DNA of 64,000 bases, from positions 744,001-808,000 of the forward strand of contig JABSSW010000010.1 in the NCBI GenBank assembly GCA_018902385.1, given 5' to 3'. Numbering within the stretch: the first letter of the stretch is position 1; each line of letters begins with the position of its first letter. The position numbers and the translations under genes are program-made. This DNA comes from Physcia stellaris (taxonomy: Eukaryota; Ascomycota; Lecanoromycetes; Caliciales; Physciaceae). A model generated the notes under the pieces. It was not told the DNA's origin, searched no databases, and was given only the letters and a program-made list of their open reading frames with translations. This document shows, piece by piece, positions 10,575 through 22,339 of this stretch.

Positions 10575-12664
10575 TCATGCCTCCCTGTCATGAACTCGAA
10601 ATGCCTTCTTGACTTTAGCCCTTTTAACGTAGTCATGCCTGATACTCCATAGAATTACTGCTAAGCCCACAAAGCCGGACGCAGAGGTTATCCAGTAGGC
10701 GGCGCTGTAACAGAAGCGCCCTTCTGGACAGTCTTTCCGGCCGTCAGGCATGATGGAGACATGGGAATCGTAGATGCGCCCTAGCCAATCAGAAGGGCGC
10801 TTACGAAGGAGAGAGTAAACAGAGCCTTACCGTAAGCAATATTGAAGATGTTACCAAAGATGATAGCAGACAGAGTCATTGATCCCCAGTTCTGACTCAA
10901 ACCGCGGATACCAAACGTGTCTGCGACTAGAGACGGGTAGCATCCGTAAAGAAAACCGTACGCCACTGTGGCGATGTTAGCACGATCAGTGAGAATACCA
11001 GAGAAGGACATGGGGGGCCCACAGCCTGTCAGTCCGGACAAAAATGGGAGGAGATGAGGATTCTCTATACGTGCGCCACTGATCTCGGCGACACAGAACA
11101 TCAGTGCCGAGATAAAGACGCACCACCATCGACTGGCGTGAAGTCTCTTGACAATGAGATCGGAGCCGATACCTAAAGCACAATCAATGCCAATTTTCTT
11201 CAAGATTTAGGATTACATACCGCTAAGCAGGCGACCAGAAAAACTCATGAACGACAGAATCGATACTTGCGTCAGTTGGTGCTCTGAAATGAAGACTGAG
11301 GTGACACTATCGTCATAATGCCTCCAGAGTGCTCCTGTCTAAGTTGGTATCAGCGATCATGAAGTATAGCAAATGTTTGTAGAGTATTACACTGCTTCCA
11401 ATATTGCTTGCATGAAGTCAGCATTTGTAACGAGATTAGTGTGAGTCGACTGGTGAACTTACTTAATCGTCATTAGGCCGAGACCTGTGAACAACCCCAA
11501 CATAAAGAAAAGTTGATAATATTCGATCTTGCGAAGTAGGACAAAACCCCGCACATCTGGGTGGGGTGATTGAGGATGATTAGCACTCTTTGTTGTATTC
11601 ACTTGATCTGGTAGATCGCCGGGTATCGAACCAGATTCTCTGGAGATTAACGAGGAAGTCTCATCGGGGTCCTTGAGATCCGTCGTGCCTTGAAAAGAAG
11701 TTGGCGGCGTACCTGATTCTTCAGGCGGGCGTCCAGCGCGATGCTGTCTTTCTGCGGACATGTTACGCTTGAGAGGATTTGACTCTCTCCTTTCGCTCGT
11801 AGGCACGGCAGAGTACTCAGCAGCATTGGTTACAATGAAGCGGAGGAAGTAGAGCGATGCTATGCACAATCCGAATGTCCCGGCAGAGAGAAATATAAGC
11901 AGTTGAGATGTGTTGTCAGGAAAGGCAACAACAGAGATGCTGGTAAAGAAAAAGGCACCTAAACCGAAGCCAGATAATGGAAAGGAAGTCGCACTCCCGC
12001 GATGGTTTGGCCAATTTACGGCCGCTGTACAAAATTAGCAGAGACTTGCCGCTTACAGAAGATAATTACCAGTCTTGACCGCTCCTGCGAAGGCAGCGCA
12101 ACCACCAACGCCAGTCAAGTAGGCGAATAAACATAGCCAAGGGATGCTGACGGAGCCGGCACCACGCTCAAATGCTATCAAATCCATCAGTATAGTTTCT
12201 CATCATGGATGAGATGTATATGCCTTGCTGTAACGCTAGATACCCTCCGCCCATGGCCAAACCGCCAAACAGCGTTCCAGGCCTTGGTCCTTTGGCGTCT
12301 ACGAGGAAGCCAATGGGTATACCAGCAGTATACATGCCTAACACCCATGTTGGTCTGTCTTCTCATAACGTTGTTTACTGACAGATATACCTAAATTGCC
12401 AAACGTCCCCTTGTATGGTTTAGCTTGGGTTCCTGCATCTTACAGCGTTGATTGAGCGTACCACGAGATTTGTTTGTGTAGAGGAAAGCTCCATTCTGGC
12501 AGCAAAGCCGGGTGCCCAAGCGCTGTATGCATACTAGATTTATCATAAGCCAATATCCCCATTACTGAGCCCCAAGCAAAACTAACATTTGTGCCACAAG
12601 CGATGGAGACAGCAGCGGCCGCGATGACGGACACTATCCGTGCTGCTGTATGTTTCCCTGACAT
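10575..12664 (-). CDS. MFS transporter, nodulin-like/Mch1-type
   Basis: Ten exons in transcript order: 12664..12587, 12533..12462, 12409..12391, 12337..12224, 12174..12070, 12024..11463, 11406..11393, 11334..11221, 11172..10831, 10780..10575. The join is 541 residues. Motifs run in family order: SIACGTN/YAYSAWAPGFAARM, GTFGNLGMYTAGIPIGFLVD, GPRPGTLFGGLAMGGGYLAL, a long cytoplasmic loop rich in Ser/Pro, then LLRKIEYYQLFFMLGLFTGL, SFMSFSGRLLSGIGSDLIVK and FGIRGLSQNWGSMTLSAIIF. About 12 membrane spans; plasma or vacuolar membrane solute carrier, substrate unknown. Exons of 19 and 14 nt occur, and intron 4 (12223..12175) has a GC-AG border. The 14-nt exon uses donor GTGTAA, chosen because it keeps the NIGS/RALWRHYDDS frame. 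Confidence 0.88.
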
Positions 12665-13089
12665 TTCAAGTCGATGGTGGTGTCTCGCCTGATATAGGCT
12701 CTAATGCTCAGGAAAGCAGCATGTGGAAGTCTTGCAGCTACGGAGCTAACTCATGCTGCTGGATGCTTCTCTTTATGAATGGTTGGCTCTATGGCGCTAG
12801 CATTGGTTTCTGGAATGGTCTGAAGGTTGTAGGCCCACGATGCGCCCTAGTGTATCGCGACAGGCCCCGAAGCCTGTTGATCAGTTCAGGGGAGGAAGTT
12901 GGTGTAAATATTCTTCCCCAAGCCCAAGTTTCTTCAAGAACGATGTGATGATAGTAAACCCTAAACCTAAGTAATGAAGTCACTCTGCAGGCTTGGCATT
13001 GTGGCTTGCGACGACTTTACGGTTCTTTCATCGTTGACGGGCACATCGCACGCCGCTGTCTACCCCATCAAGGTGTATCGATCTTCACC
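12665..13089. other. divergent promoter region (MFS / SERINC)
   Basis: 425 bp between two divergently transcribed membrane-protein genes; no gene and no clear motif. Confidence 0.5.
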
Positions 13090-14640
13090 ATGGGTGCATT
13101 ACTATCTCTGCCTTTGATGGCTTTGCCTAGCATAGGCACTGTACGTTTTCCTCTCCTGTTCAGTATACCCACGAACTAATCGAGAGCCTATAGCTTGTTA
13201 CCTTTGGCGCCTCTTGCTGCGGAGCAACAGCCCTTTCATCGCTATGCTCTGCTTGCGGAGTCTTCAGATCTAGGTGAGCGAGAGAGCTCCCAGGGTTGAT
13301 GATAGAAAGAACGCTCACAGGTTCCCAGCATGGCCACTCGCATCGCCTATGCCATCATCCTCCTCCTCAACTCCATCATCTCATGGCTGATGCTCACCCC
13401 CTGGGCCATGAAGAAACTCGAGCACCTAACACTCGACTATATGACAATAACCTGCCAAGGTAAACAATGCTACGGCTTCGTCGCCGTGCAACGCGTCAAC
13501 TTTGCCCTCGGTCTCTTCCACTTCTGCCTGGCTTTCCTCCTCCTCGGCGTCAAATCCTCCAAAGACGGTCGCGCTGCGCTGCAAAACGGCTACTGGGGAC
13601 CCAAGGTCATCATCTGGCTCCTGTTCGTAGTCCTCACGTTCTTCATCCCCGAAACGTTCTTCCAAATCTGGGGCCAATACTTTGCCTTCTTCGGCGCCAT
13701 GGCCTTCGTTCTTCTGGGTTTAATACTCCTAGTCGATCTCGCCCACACCTGGGCCGAATACTGCCTCGACAAGATCGAAAACACCGACTCGCGGGGCTGG
13801 CGCGCGTTGCTCATCGGCTCCACCCTGGGCATGTACACCTGCTCCTTCGCGATGATAATAATAATGTACATCTTCTTCGCGCGGTCGAGCTGCAGCATGA
13901 ACCAAGCAGCCATTACCATCGACCTGCTCGTGCTGCTCATCATCAGCGCTATCTCCGTGCACCCCACCGTGCAGGAATACAACCCGCAAGCCGGGCTCGC
14001 GCAGTCCGCCATGGTCGCCATCTACTGCACCTACCTCACCATGTCCGCCGTCAGCATGGAGCCAGACGACAAACACTGCAACCCACTGATCCGCGCCCGC
14101 GGCACCCGCCAAGCGAGTATCGTCATCGGCGCCATCGTCACTATGCTGACGATCGCGTATACGACCACCCGCGCCGCAACGCAGGGCATCGCACTCAACT
14201 CCTCGAACAGCCACGCCTATTCTAAGCTCGGCGACGAAGAAACAGAGCACGGCCTCGTAGACACCCAGCCCTCCTCTCGCCGCGAGATGCGCGCCGAGGC
14301 CCTGCGCGCGGCCGTGGAAGCCGGTTCTCTGCCCGCTAATGCGCTGGATGAAGATTCCGACAGCGACGACGGCGAGGATGCGCGGGGCGGCAAGGACGAC
14401 GAGAGAGCGGGCACGCAGTATAATTACACTTTGTTCCATGTCATTTTCCTGCTGGCTACGTGCTGGGTCGCGACGCTGCTGACGCAGAACATCGATTATG
14501 ATTCCACGGTGGATTTCGCACCGGTGGGGAGGACGTATTGGGCTAGTTGGGTGAAGATCGTGAGCGCGTGGGTTTGTTATGCGATTTATGCATGGAGTCT
14601 GGTTGCGCCAGTGATGATGCCGGGGAGGTTTGGGCACTGA
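13090..14640 (+). CDS. TMS1: SERINC/TMS1 family membrane protein
   Basis: Exons 13090..13140, 13194..13273, 13329..14640; 480 residues. The N-terminus MGALLSLPLMALPSIGT, the Cys-rich FGASCCGATALSSLCSACG and ATRIAYAIILLLNSIISWLM are signatures of the SERINC (TDE1/Tms1) family. Around ten membrane spans are visible, with an acidic loop (DEDSDSDDGEDARGGKDDE) before the last two. The acceptor at 13327-13328 was preferred over one 8 nt upstream because it alone preserves frame. Family members reside in vacuolar/endosomal or plasma membranes and act in lipid handling; the often-cited serine incorporation role is debated. Confidence 0.95.
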
Positions 14641-15209
14641 ATTACTTTTAGGGGGTGCGCGGGCAGCGGACCAGGTAGGTCTGGAAATGGATTATTTGAG
14701 CATAGGAGGATTGTTTGAGCGTTGGGGTTATGTTACGGTTAGGCATGGGACGACAAACATTTCTAGCATCTTGGCACAGTCTGCTCGATCAAAAGCATCT
14801 CGGGCACGATGTCATACTCAACTGTAAAGATGCGTTGAAAAGCTATCTATGCCCTGCAAATACCGCTGCAAGCCCCGTCATGGGTAGAATCAAAGAATGA
14901 CCGCCTCCCCATCATTATAGTAGTACACAGGGTATCCGGTGATAAAGAGCCCCCAAATATTAAACGTTACATTACTTTTTGGTGTTGTACATAGTCCTCA
15001 GACTCGACATGAAAGGAAATTCGTAGCCGACAGCTGGACGCGAAACCACCCAGAAACCGCAGCAATGGTCCATCCAAGATAATGACTCTTGGATCGCTGT
15101 AGTACGAATGTCCGAGGAAAGCCGTGAGACCCGATGTCGTGAGATATAAGTGTGAGAGATGTTCAAGATAAATTTATCTATCGCCTGTGGCCCGTTCGAA
15201 AAAGGGCAT
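14641..15209. other. convergent 3' intergenic region
   Basis: Lies between the 3' ends of TMS1 and areB; no gene seen. Confidence 0.5.
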
Positions 15210-16541
15210 CTAACTCATGAATGGTTGCGGAGGATCCGGGTACTCTGACGTTTCCTCGACGCGCGGCCTCTTCGCCCGCGGCTCCGAGCCTTCGCGCAGC
15301 TCGTGGATCTCCTGCTCTAATTCCTCCACCTGGCGCTTCAGGTCGTTCTCTCTTTGCTGCGACTGCTCCAGCAGCTGCCGGGTCATGTTGAGCTGGGACA
15401 CCTCGCCCCGGAAGAGATCGTTGATCACCTCGAGCTCGTTGACCCGGGTTTTGAGACTGTTGTTGGCTTGGATGAGGCCGTCGTAGGTTTGTGGAGGCTC
15501 GAGGTGCCGGTCGTTTTGGGATGAGGTGGAGCCGCCCGGTGAGGGTTGTCGCAAACTGAGAGAGGGTAGAGAGGGCGATTGGAAGTCATGTGAAAGCGTG
15601 ACGCCATCGAACATGTGCTGGGGTGCGATATTGGAGGGATGCTGTATTGAAGGAGTGTCGGTGCGCGAGACAGGAGAGTTGGAGTTGTTGGAGTCGCCAG
15701 ATGTCGGCTTGGGCGGTGCGCGACCGTTGAGGTTGTTAGGATGACTGGGGGTTGGGAGTGGTTCTTCCGAGTGGTGGATAGGCTGGCCATTGGCGTCCAG
15801 AATCGACTTCGCAGTACATCATCAGCTTCAGTCCCATGATCTTGCACGACTTGCAAGGACTCACCTTTCTCTTTTGGCCTTGAGCAGATGTCTTGACTCG
15901 GTTGCGACTCTTGATCACATCGGTCTTGAGGCTTATCGGCCGTGCGGTACCATGGAGCTTGAGGAAGAGGCCGCAGGCATTGCAGAGAACCGAGCCAAGC
16001 TCGTCCCTGCGCCAAAGAGGTGTCGTCGAGGTTCCGCAGTTCTGACATACCGGCTGGAGATTGCCATTTTCATGATTAGCAAAGGATGCCATTGTGACTG
16101 AGGTTTTGTTGGGGAGAGCGATAAGGGTTGAGATGTGCGGCGATAAGAGAAAAGGGTTTTGCCAAGACCTGAAGCGCGGCAGGTGCAACTTACGGGAAGG
16201 CTGCCTTGTCCACCACTTGTTGCCGCTGGTGACGCCGTCGCATATGTCATGTTTTGGCCCATGTTGGCGTATGCTCTATTCCATCGCCAACACACGTCAG
16301 CCCAATTCATCCATCCATCCCAGAGCCCACCGGGAGCAATTGCCAGCGCAAAAGGACTGACCTACCTGAGTTGTGACGCAGGAGCTGACGCGACTGAAGC
16401 CAGTGTTGAGAGCGCAGGCTGCGCAATGTTCGCGTTGTCATCTTGCTGCTGATATGGAGCGTTGGCGGGAGGCTTCGCAACGTCCGGACTCGGATCGGCC
16501 GATGGTGAAGGCAGACGACTTTCGGTAGCTGAGGGGGCCAT
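15210..16541 (-). CDS. areB: AreB/ASD-4 type GATA transcription factor
   Basis: Exons 16541..16366, 16275..16194, 16053..15865, 15806..15210; 347 residues. One GATA finger, CQNC ... 17 residues ... CNAC ([16 protein letters not shown] core), is followed by the basic tail [16 protein letters not shown]. The C-terminal part (about residues 250-325) is a heptad-rich coiled coil ([36 protein letters not shown]), the zipper that marks AreB/ASD-4 and allows dimerisation. AreB proteins modulate nitrogen-catabolite gene expression, commonly opposing AreA. The 140-nt intron 2 contains an in-frame alternative start ([16 protein letters not shown] near 16094) reading directly into the finger. Usual family sequence before the tail is HGRPRP; here it is HGTARP. 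Confidence 0.92.
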
Positions 16542-17398
16542 GGTAAATGCCGGCAGGCGGAGCGTATGAGGTGTTGAGGGCGATCGGAGGGTCGGATCAA
16601 TGGGCGATGCCCGATAGATCAAGGGAGCTGAAGCCGAAGCCGTGATTGCGGTCGGTGAAGGGGACTGAAGGGTCGAGTGAAGGGAGGGACGAAAGGCGGG
16701 TGCTGTCACCAGCGCTGTCCGAGGCCTCGTGGAATGATTACTGTAATGCTTGAAGCAAAGAAAGGTGACACTGCTGGGACGAGAATTTGCAGAATGTGGG
16801 TGATTGCATGTAGGAATATTCGAGCGGTGTCAGCTCGTCGAGTTCACGATGGCGCGTGCTGGCTCGCGTGTTGATTATAGTTCTGGGACGTTGATAGTCT
16901 ATGGTGAAGTAATAAAGATTACAGATGTAGTATACAGTGATAAGAAAGGAGATTCAAAGGAGTGACAAGATGCGACGAGATATTATTATTGAGTGTGAGG
17001 ATTTGGGAAAAGGTGGATTGGCGATAAGGGGCAGGCAAGGGTCGCGATACTGAAGGGCTGAAATTAAACACGGTCACTGCCAATTTCCCGTTACACAAGG
17101 AACGCCTGCATAATTCTATTAATCTTTTATACAAATCAATTTCGTGATGATCTACCGATCGTGGGGTCCATCCTGTCCCAATCCAGAGTTATCATTGGCG
17201 CCTTCCACTTTGTCAAGTCTGATCCGGTGGTTCCTTGTTGATGCGTGTTGATGAAACACGGACCTTCGGAGGAGAAAGGGTCCTATGAATGCTCTCAGAT
17301 GATCGATTCCCTTCATTTTGATTGTGTCCCGTCTCATTCGGAATAGACGATATTCCTTTTGGAGATATTGAAGGACTTTCTTCTCGCACAACTATTTC
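16542..17398. other. divergent promoter region (areB / PMS1)
   Basis: 857 bp between divergent starts; long 5' leaders are usual for areB genes. No gene seen. Confidence 0.5.
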
Positions 17399-20300
17399 AT
17401 GACCACCATCAAGCCTCTCGAGGGCCGCACTGTAGGCGATTTCCTAAAACGTATATATTGAAATCAGTGAGAGGTAACGAAATCTTCTGTCACAGGTTCA
17501 TCAGATTCAGTCAGGACAAGTCATTGTTGATCTGTGTTCCGTGGTCAAGGAGCTCGTGGAGAACAGCTTGGATGCTGGTGCTACAGCTATCGGTAAGCCT
17601 GATGAGGTCCGAGTAAGCATTCAATGCTCACTTTCGGGCAGATGTCCGCTTTAAAAACAATGGTTTGGACGCCATAGAGGTTCAAGACAATGGCATCGGC
17701 ATCTCAAGCGAGAACTATGAGACCGTCGGCAAGTCTCTTTCGAGGAAAGGCTGGCAATGTGCTTATTCGAACAAACAGCGCTGAAACACTACACCTCGAA
17801 GCTCACGAATTATGATGATCTTACGACCTTGCAAACCTTCGGCTTTCGTGGAGAAGCACTGTCCTCTCTCTGCGCTCTTTCAAATTTCTATATCATCACG
17901 GCTAAAGTTGAGGATGCGCCAAAAGGTACTAGGCTAGACTTTGAGATATCTGGAAAGCTGAGGAACACGCAAGTCGTCGCTAGTCAAAAGGGCACGACTG
18001 TTGCTGTTGAGAATCTTTTCCAGAATCTGCCTGTTCGGAGGAGGGAACTCGAGAAAAATATCAAAAGAGAGTATGGCAAGGTTCTCGGCATACTGCAAGC
18101 ATATGCTTGTATTAGTACTGAAGTTAAGCTCTCCGTAAGCAATGTCATGGCGAAAGGGAAAAAATCCATCGTCTTTGCGACCAAGTCAAATCCCACAACC
18201 CGAGAAAACATAGCGAATGTGTTTGGTGCCAAGGTGTTGCCAGCTCTCATCGGCATGGCTCTCCGCTTTGAAATGCGAGACTCTGGCAAGCCATCACTGC
18301 AAGAGCCCAGCATGGAGACACGTCTGGAGTGAGCAAGTTCCATCCTCTAACAGTATCTAAGAGCTGCCTTGCAGAAGCTAACGGCAAAGGGATCAACAAG
18401 TGCACGTTGTCGGACATGTCTCGAGGCCAGTGTTTGGAGACGGGAGGCAGACTCCGGACCGCCAGATGTTCTTTGTCAATGGTCGACCTTGCGGTTTACC
18501 GCAAGTCGCCAAAATATTCAACGAGGTCTACAAATCTTTCAATGTCTCTCAATCGCCTTTCATATTCGCGAACATACTTCTCGATACTAGTATGACGATC
18601 AGCTGTCCGTGACGATCCGTGTGCTGATGTATCCAGATGCCTACGATGTAAACGTATCTTCAGACAAGAGGACAATTCTTCTTCACGATCAAGGAACATT
18701 ACTTGAGAATCTTAGGGTGAGGACGAGTGCTGAGCAGGCTTTGAATTTTACATTGACCATCTCAGGCTTCTTTGACCGATCTTTTTGAAACACAAGACCA
18801 AACCGTGCCACAAATCCAACAACCCATTCAGAAACTTCCATTATTTAAGCAGTTAAGCATTCAACGTAATACATCGGTAGCAGCGTCCTCTGCGGGAACC
18901 AACGACGAGCCAGGAACAGCCGAAGATGAAGATGAAGGTGAGCCCGGCAATAGAACGTCGCTCGTTGGGGAAGCCCACCCCTTCGCTCAAAGAGTACCAA
19001 GAAACCTTATTGAAGATTTCGCAGGACGCGACTCTCGTGAAAGGACCAAAAATCCAATACCAACAGTTGGAGTACGTAATGGCAGCGAATCATTGTCGAA
19101 GGATAAGCAGAAACTGGTAAGAAGATTGGGCAAAGATAGCAACAGTGTCCATATGCCAGATGAGTACGAGGATCCCCAAAATATTGTCGCATCCAGTACT
19201 TTGGGAGATGATCGTTCAATCCCCGTGCTTGACTTCAACAAGCGTCTGACCGAGCAGCAAGGTATTACTCACGGCCGAATCACGAACTCACCGAGCCTTG
19301 AGGGTGAAGAGATAGAAGACTCTATTCCTTCGATTACTGGCACCCCTAACAAACCTTCCCCAGGAGTTGTGCAAAATGCCTTTGACCGGATGCGGCCGCA
19401 GCGAACACCAACCCAGACAGCAACAATTACCATTGGCGACAAAACCACTACTTCCGTGCTCGGCCCGACTGTTTCCAAAAGGCAGAAGGTCATTCCGAGC
19501 CCTCGTACCCTGGGTGCTTCTACGTCAGTAGCTTCTCCGCGTTTTAGTAGCAGTCTACGTAGCTTTGCTGCTCCGGGTGCGCAGCTTGAGGCCATGAGTG
19601 ACTCACGCCCTAGCCTTTCGCCAACGATAGAGCCCGAACAAGTTGGAGAAAGGAGTGCCCAAAAGTCCGATTCACCTTCAAGCGTATCAGAAAGGTCATA
19701 CCGTGAGCAAAAGAGTCGACAGCAATCTGGAAGACTCGGAAAGGAAAGCGAGGAAGAAGACGGCGATGATGAGGAGCAAGAAGCTTTATCCACCGCGGAC
19801 CAATCTGATGAGGAGTATGTGAATGATGCGGAGAAAAAAGCTAGGGAGGACGCGAAAGTCGCTGCATTGATCCAGCAGGCTGAGGAAGCGGCTTGCGTAC
19901 CTTCTCAAGATAATATCAGACGCGCGAATAAGTTACTAAAAGGTGGAAAACAAAAGGAATCAACAACTCAACTAATCCAATTTATGGACCAGTCTATTGA
20001 GCGGATCGACCAGCAGTTGGACATACTAAGCAAAACTCTACAAGATTTCTCGCAGAAAGACGCCATTCCCAACTCACTACCAGAGCCAGAAGCAGAATCT
20101 CCCGAGGAACGGCTGTCACTCAAGGTCTCAAAGGAGGATTTTTCTCGTATGCACATCATTGGCCAATTCAACCTCGGCTTTATCCTCGCCTTTCGTCCTT
20201 CCCATTCCGAATCCACCTCGGATGAGCTGTTCATCATCGACCAGCATGCCTCAGACGAGAAATACAACTTCGAACGTCTACAAGCCATGACTACTGTCCA

Positions 20301-20931
20301 GAACCAACGCCTCGTCCACCCCCACCTGCTCGACCTCACAGCCATAGAAGAAGAAATCATCCTGGAGAACAACACCGCCCTCATCCGCAACGGCTTCCTC
20401 GTCGACATAGACACCTCAGGCGACTCCCCCGTCGGCCAACGCTGCAACCTCGTCTCTTTACCCATGAGCCGCGAGGTCACATTCGACACCACAGACCTCG
20501 AAGAACTGATTGTGCTCCTAGCCGAGTTTACGCCTTCGCAATCCACGGTCCCGAGACCAACTCGGGTTAGGAAAATGTTCGCTATGCGCGCGTGTAGGTC
20601 CAGCGTCATGATTGGTAAGAGCTTGAGCTTGAGGCAGATGCAAAGACTGGTGAGGCAGATGGGGGAGATTGATAAACCGTGGAATTGTCCGCATGGACGG
20701 CCGACTATGAGGCATGTTTTGGGGATGGGGGCTTGGGAAGGATGGGAGGAGGGGGATGGAGTTGTTGGGTTAGGGGTGGATGAGGATGAGGGGAAGGAGG
20801 TGGATTGGAGGGGTTGGATGAGGGCTATGCGTGGTGAGGATGATGGCGGTGAGGAGGGAGATGAAGAGGATGAATGGGGCATGGAAATGCAGCAAGGAGC
20901 CGAGGAGGACGGAGAGGATTACGACGGATAG
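17399..20931 (+). CDS. PMS1: DNA mismatch repair MutL homologue (PMS1/PMS2 type)
   Basis: Exons 17399..17431, 17496..17592, 17642..17728, 17779..18328, 18390..18589, 18637..18716, 18766..20931; 1070 residues. The GHKL ATPase motifs are all present: [26 protein letters not shown], then [10 protein letters not shown]. The C-terminal endonuclease domain has [14 protein letters not shown] (the metal-binding DQHA..E..E motif), [10 protein letters not shown] and CPHGRP, so MutL-alpha nicking activity should be intact. The middle is a long Ser/Pro/Glu-rich linker. Intron 3 (17729..17778) begins GCAAGT, a GC-AG intron. After the stop at 20929-20931 the same frame stays open and acidic for 43 codons to a TGA at 21061. 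Confidence 0.95.
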
Positions 20932-21063
20932 GAGGATGACGAGAGTGATGACGAGAGAGGGGGCAGCGATGGTGAGGCGAGGGAGGAGGATGAGGGCGAG
21001 GAAGACGGAGAAGAAGCACCTTCAAAACTGAATCTTCTTGGCCGTTTTGGGAGCCGTGGCTGA
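20932..21063 (+). other. in-frame acidic continuation after the PMS1 stop
   Basis: Forty-three codons in the PMS1 frame directly after the TAG at 20929-20931, with the same Glu/Asp/Gly-rich composition as the tail before it, ending EAPSKLNLLGRFGSRG and TGA. It looks like the former end of the protein, cut by a recent nonsense change. Confidence 0.5.
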
Positions 21064-21597
21064 TCTACCTTAGTCGTTCTTGCTATCTATACGTACTAAT
21101 CTAAAAATATCAATAACTGCATTTTCATCTATGTAACTGCAACAACACATTAGCTTGGCCGAGAGCATTGTTGCTCGAGACAGTGAGGGTAAGTGATATC
21201 TTCGCAGAAATCTGTATGCTCAGCGATGAAGGTCGCATCCTCTTTGGCATGCCTTCTGGCCAGCGCTGAGCTTAAGGACTGCGGAGGTCACAGCAGGGTA
21301 AGATATTGTTGGCGCTCCAAAAAAATATATAGGTTGAAAAACAATGCAAAACGTCAAGATCACGCTGTGAGATATGAGTATAAGCATGTCAAAAAACTTT
21401 CATATGAATTCTAGTCAAGAATGAGACTAATCAGTGTTACAGATATTATTGAAATCATTGACTGTAGGGAGAGATAGATTTCTGCAGAAGCGAGATTTGA
21501 AGCGCATCGCCAACGACTGTTTAGACTAATTACCCCGCTGTGAGGTCATTGATCGGAAAGAAGTCGGGCCGATATGCCAAGCATTCATTGGAACGTT
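21064..21597. other. intergenic, no gene seen
   Basis: PMS1 3' flank; nothing recognisable. Confidence 0.4.
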
Positions 21598-21852
21598 CTA
21601 GTGTTTCCGCGGGTCCGTCTCTCCGTGAACAAATCTAAGCATTTTCTTGAACCATGTCAGGGCTGCTAAATCATTGGATGGCGAATTATACTTTAAGGGC
21701 GGCTGAGGGGTTTTCAAAATTGTCCTGATACGCTTGGCTAGGTGATAATTGTATCGAGATCCTTCCAGAAACGTCAAGCATTTCTGTAGCATTTCCTGTG
21801 CAATAGCTTTTTTAGAACAAAGTGTTTCAACACGAAATATCTCACTATACAA
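21598..21852 (-). other. possible C-terminal gene fragment at the edge of the AT-rich block
   Basis: A minus-strand frame with protein-like composition: EIFRVETLCSKKAIAQEMLQ, CLTFLEGSRYNYHLAKRIRT, ending GETDPRKH and a stop at 21598. It has no ATG and begins exactly where AT-rich sequence starts. The helical pattern resembles the tail of a fungal Zn(II)2Cys6 regulator, but that is a guess. I found no matching upstream part on the far side of the block. Confidence 0.3.
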
Positions 21853-22068
21853 TCAATATCAGTATCAATTCAATACGAAAAGCTTCGATGTCACGATATC
21901 ATTTGTTAATATAAAAATTTACAACGACTTTAAACTTTAAGCGAATCAACGAAAACAACAGTACAAAACATACATTCACGCTAATCAAGATTCGATTGCA
22001 AAATCGTGCGATTCGATCGATTCTCACGCGAAAATGACACTCAAAGTATTGTGTGTCAACGTGAACGT
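21853..22068. other. AT-rich left flank of the fossil element
   Basis: About 216 bp of AT-rich DNA outside the left LTR. It keeps more AG/CT dinucleotides than the element itself, so it looks only partly affected by the hypermutation. The right flank, by contrast, is of normal composition from the LTR border. Confidence 0.5.
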
Positions 22069-22228
22069 TGAAGAATCCAGATAATAAAAACAACAAGAAA
22101 ATCGATATTATGATAAAACACAATTGAGTGATAAAGATGATTAATTTGCTAATTACGATCAGAAATCAGATATGCAATTTGATGACTAATTAGCGATCAT
22201 ATTGATCATAACATTTGCAAACTCTACA
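22069..22228 (-). repeat. left LTR (3' LTR of the element)
   Basis: Aligns without gaps to 32846-33005. It is the more heavily mutated copy: most differences are C-to-T or G-to-A on this side. Confidence 0.85.
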
Positions 22229-22250
22229 TTATTTTCTCTTAGATTTTTTG
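22229..22250 (-). other. putative polypurine tract
   Basis: On the minus strand, AAGAGAAAATAA directly precedes the TGTAG start of the left LTR, the position of a plus-strand primer site. It fixes the element's orientation as minus. Confidence 0.55.
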
Positions 22251-22339
22251 ACTTCTTAATCAGATTTTTTGATCTCAAAGTCATCTGTCATAGCATTTCT
22301 ATTTGTCGTCATTGTAATGAAAGAATCGAATAAATTTCG

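Noticed and set aside
13467-14637. Long frames on both strands across TMS1
   Set aside because: His/Arg/Pro-rich translations typical of shadows of a GC-rich third-position gene; the SERINC frame explains the DNA.
15425-16048. 207-codon minus-strand frame overlapping areB
   Set aside because: Runs across the areB exon 3/exon 4 boundary in another frame and has no motif; the GATA/zipper frame is the real one.
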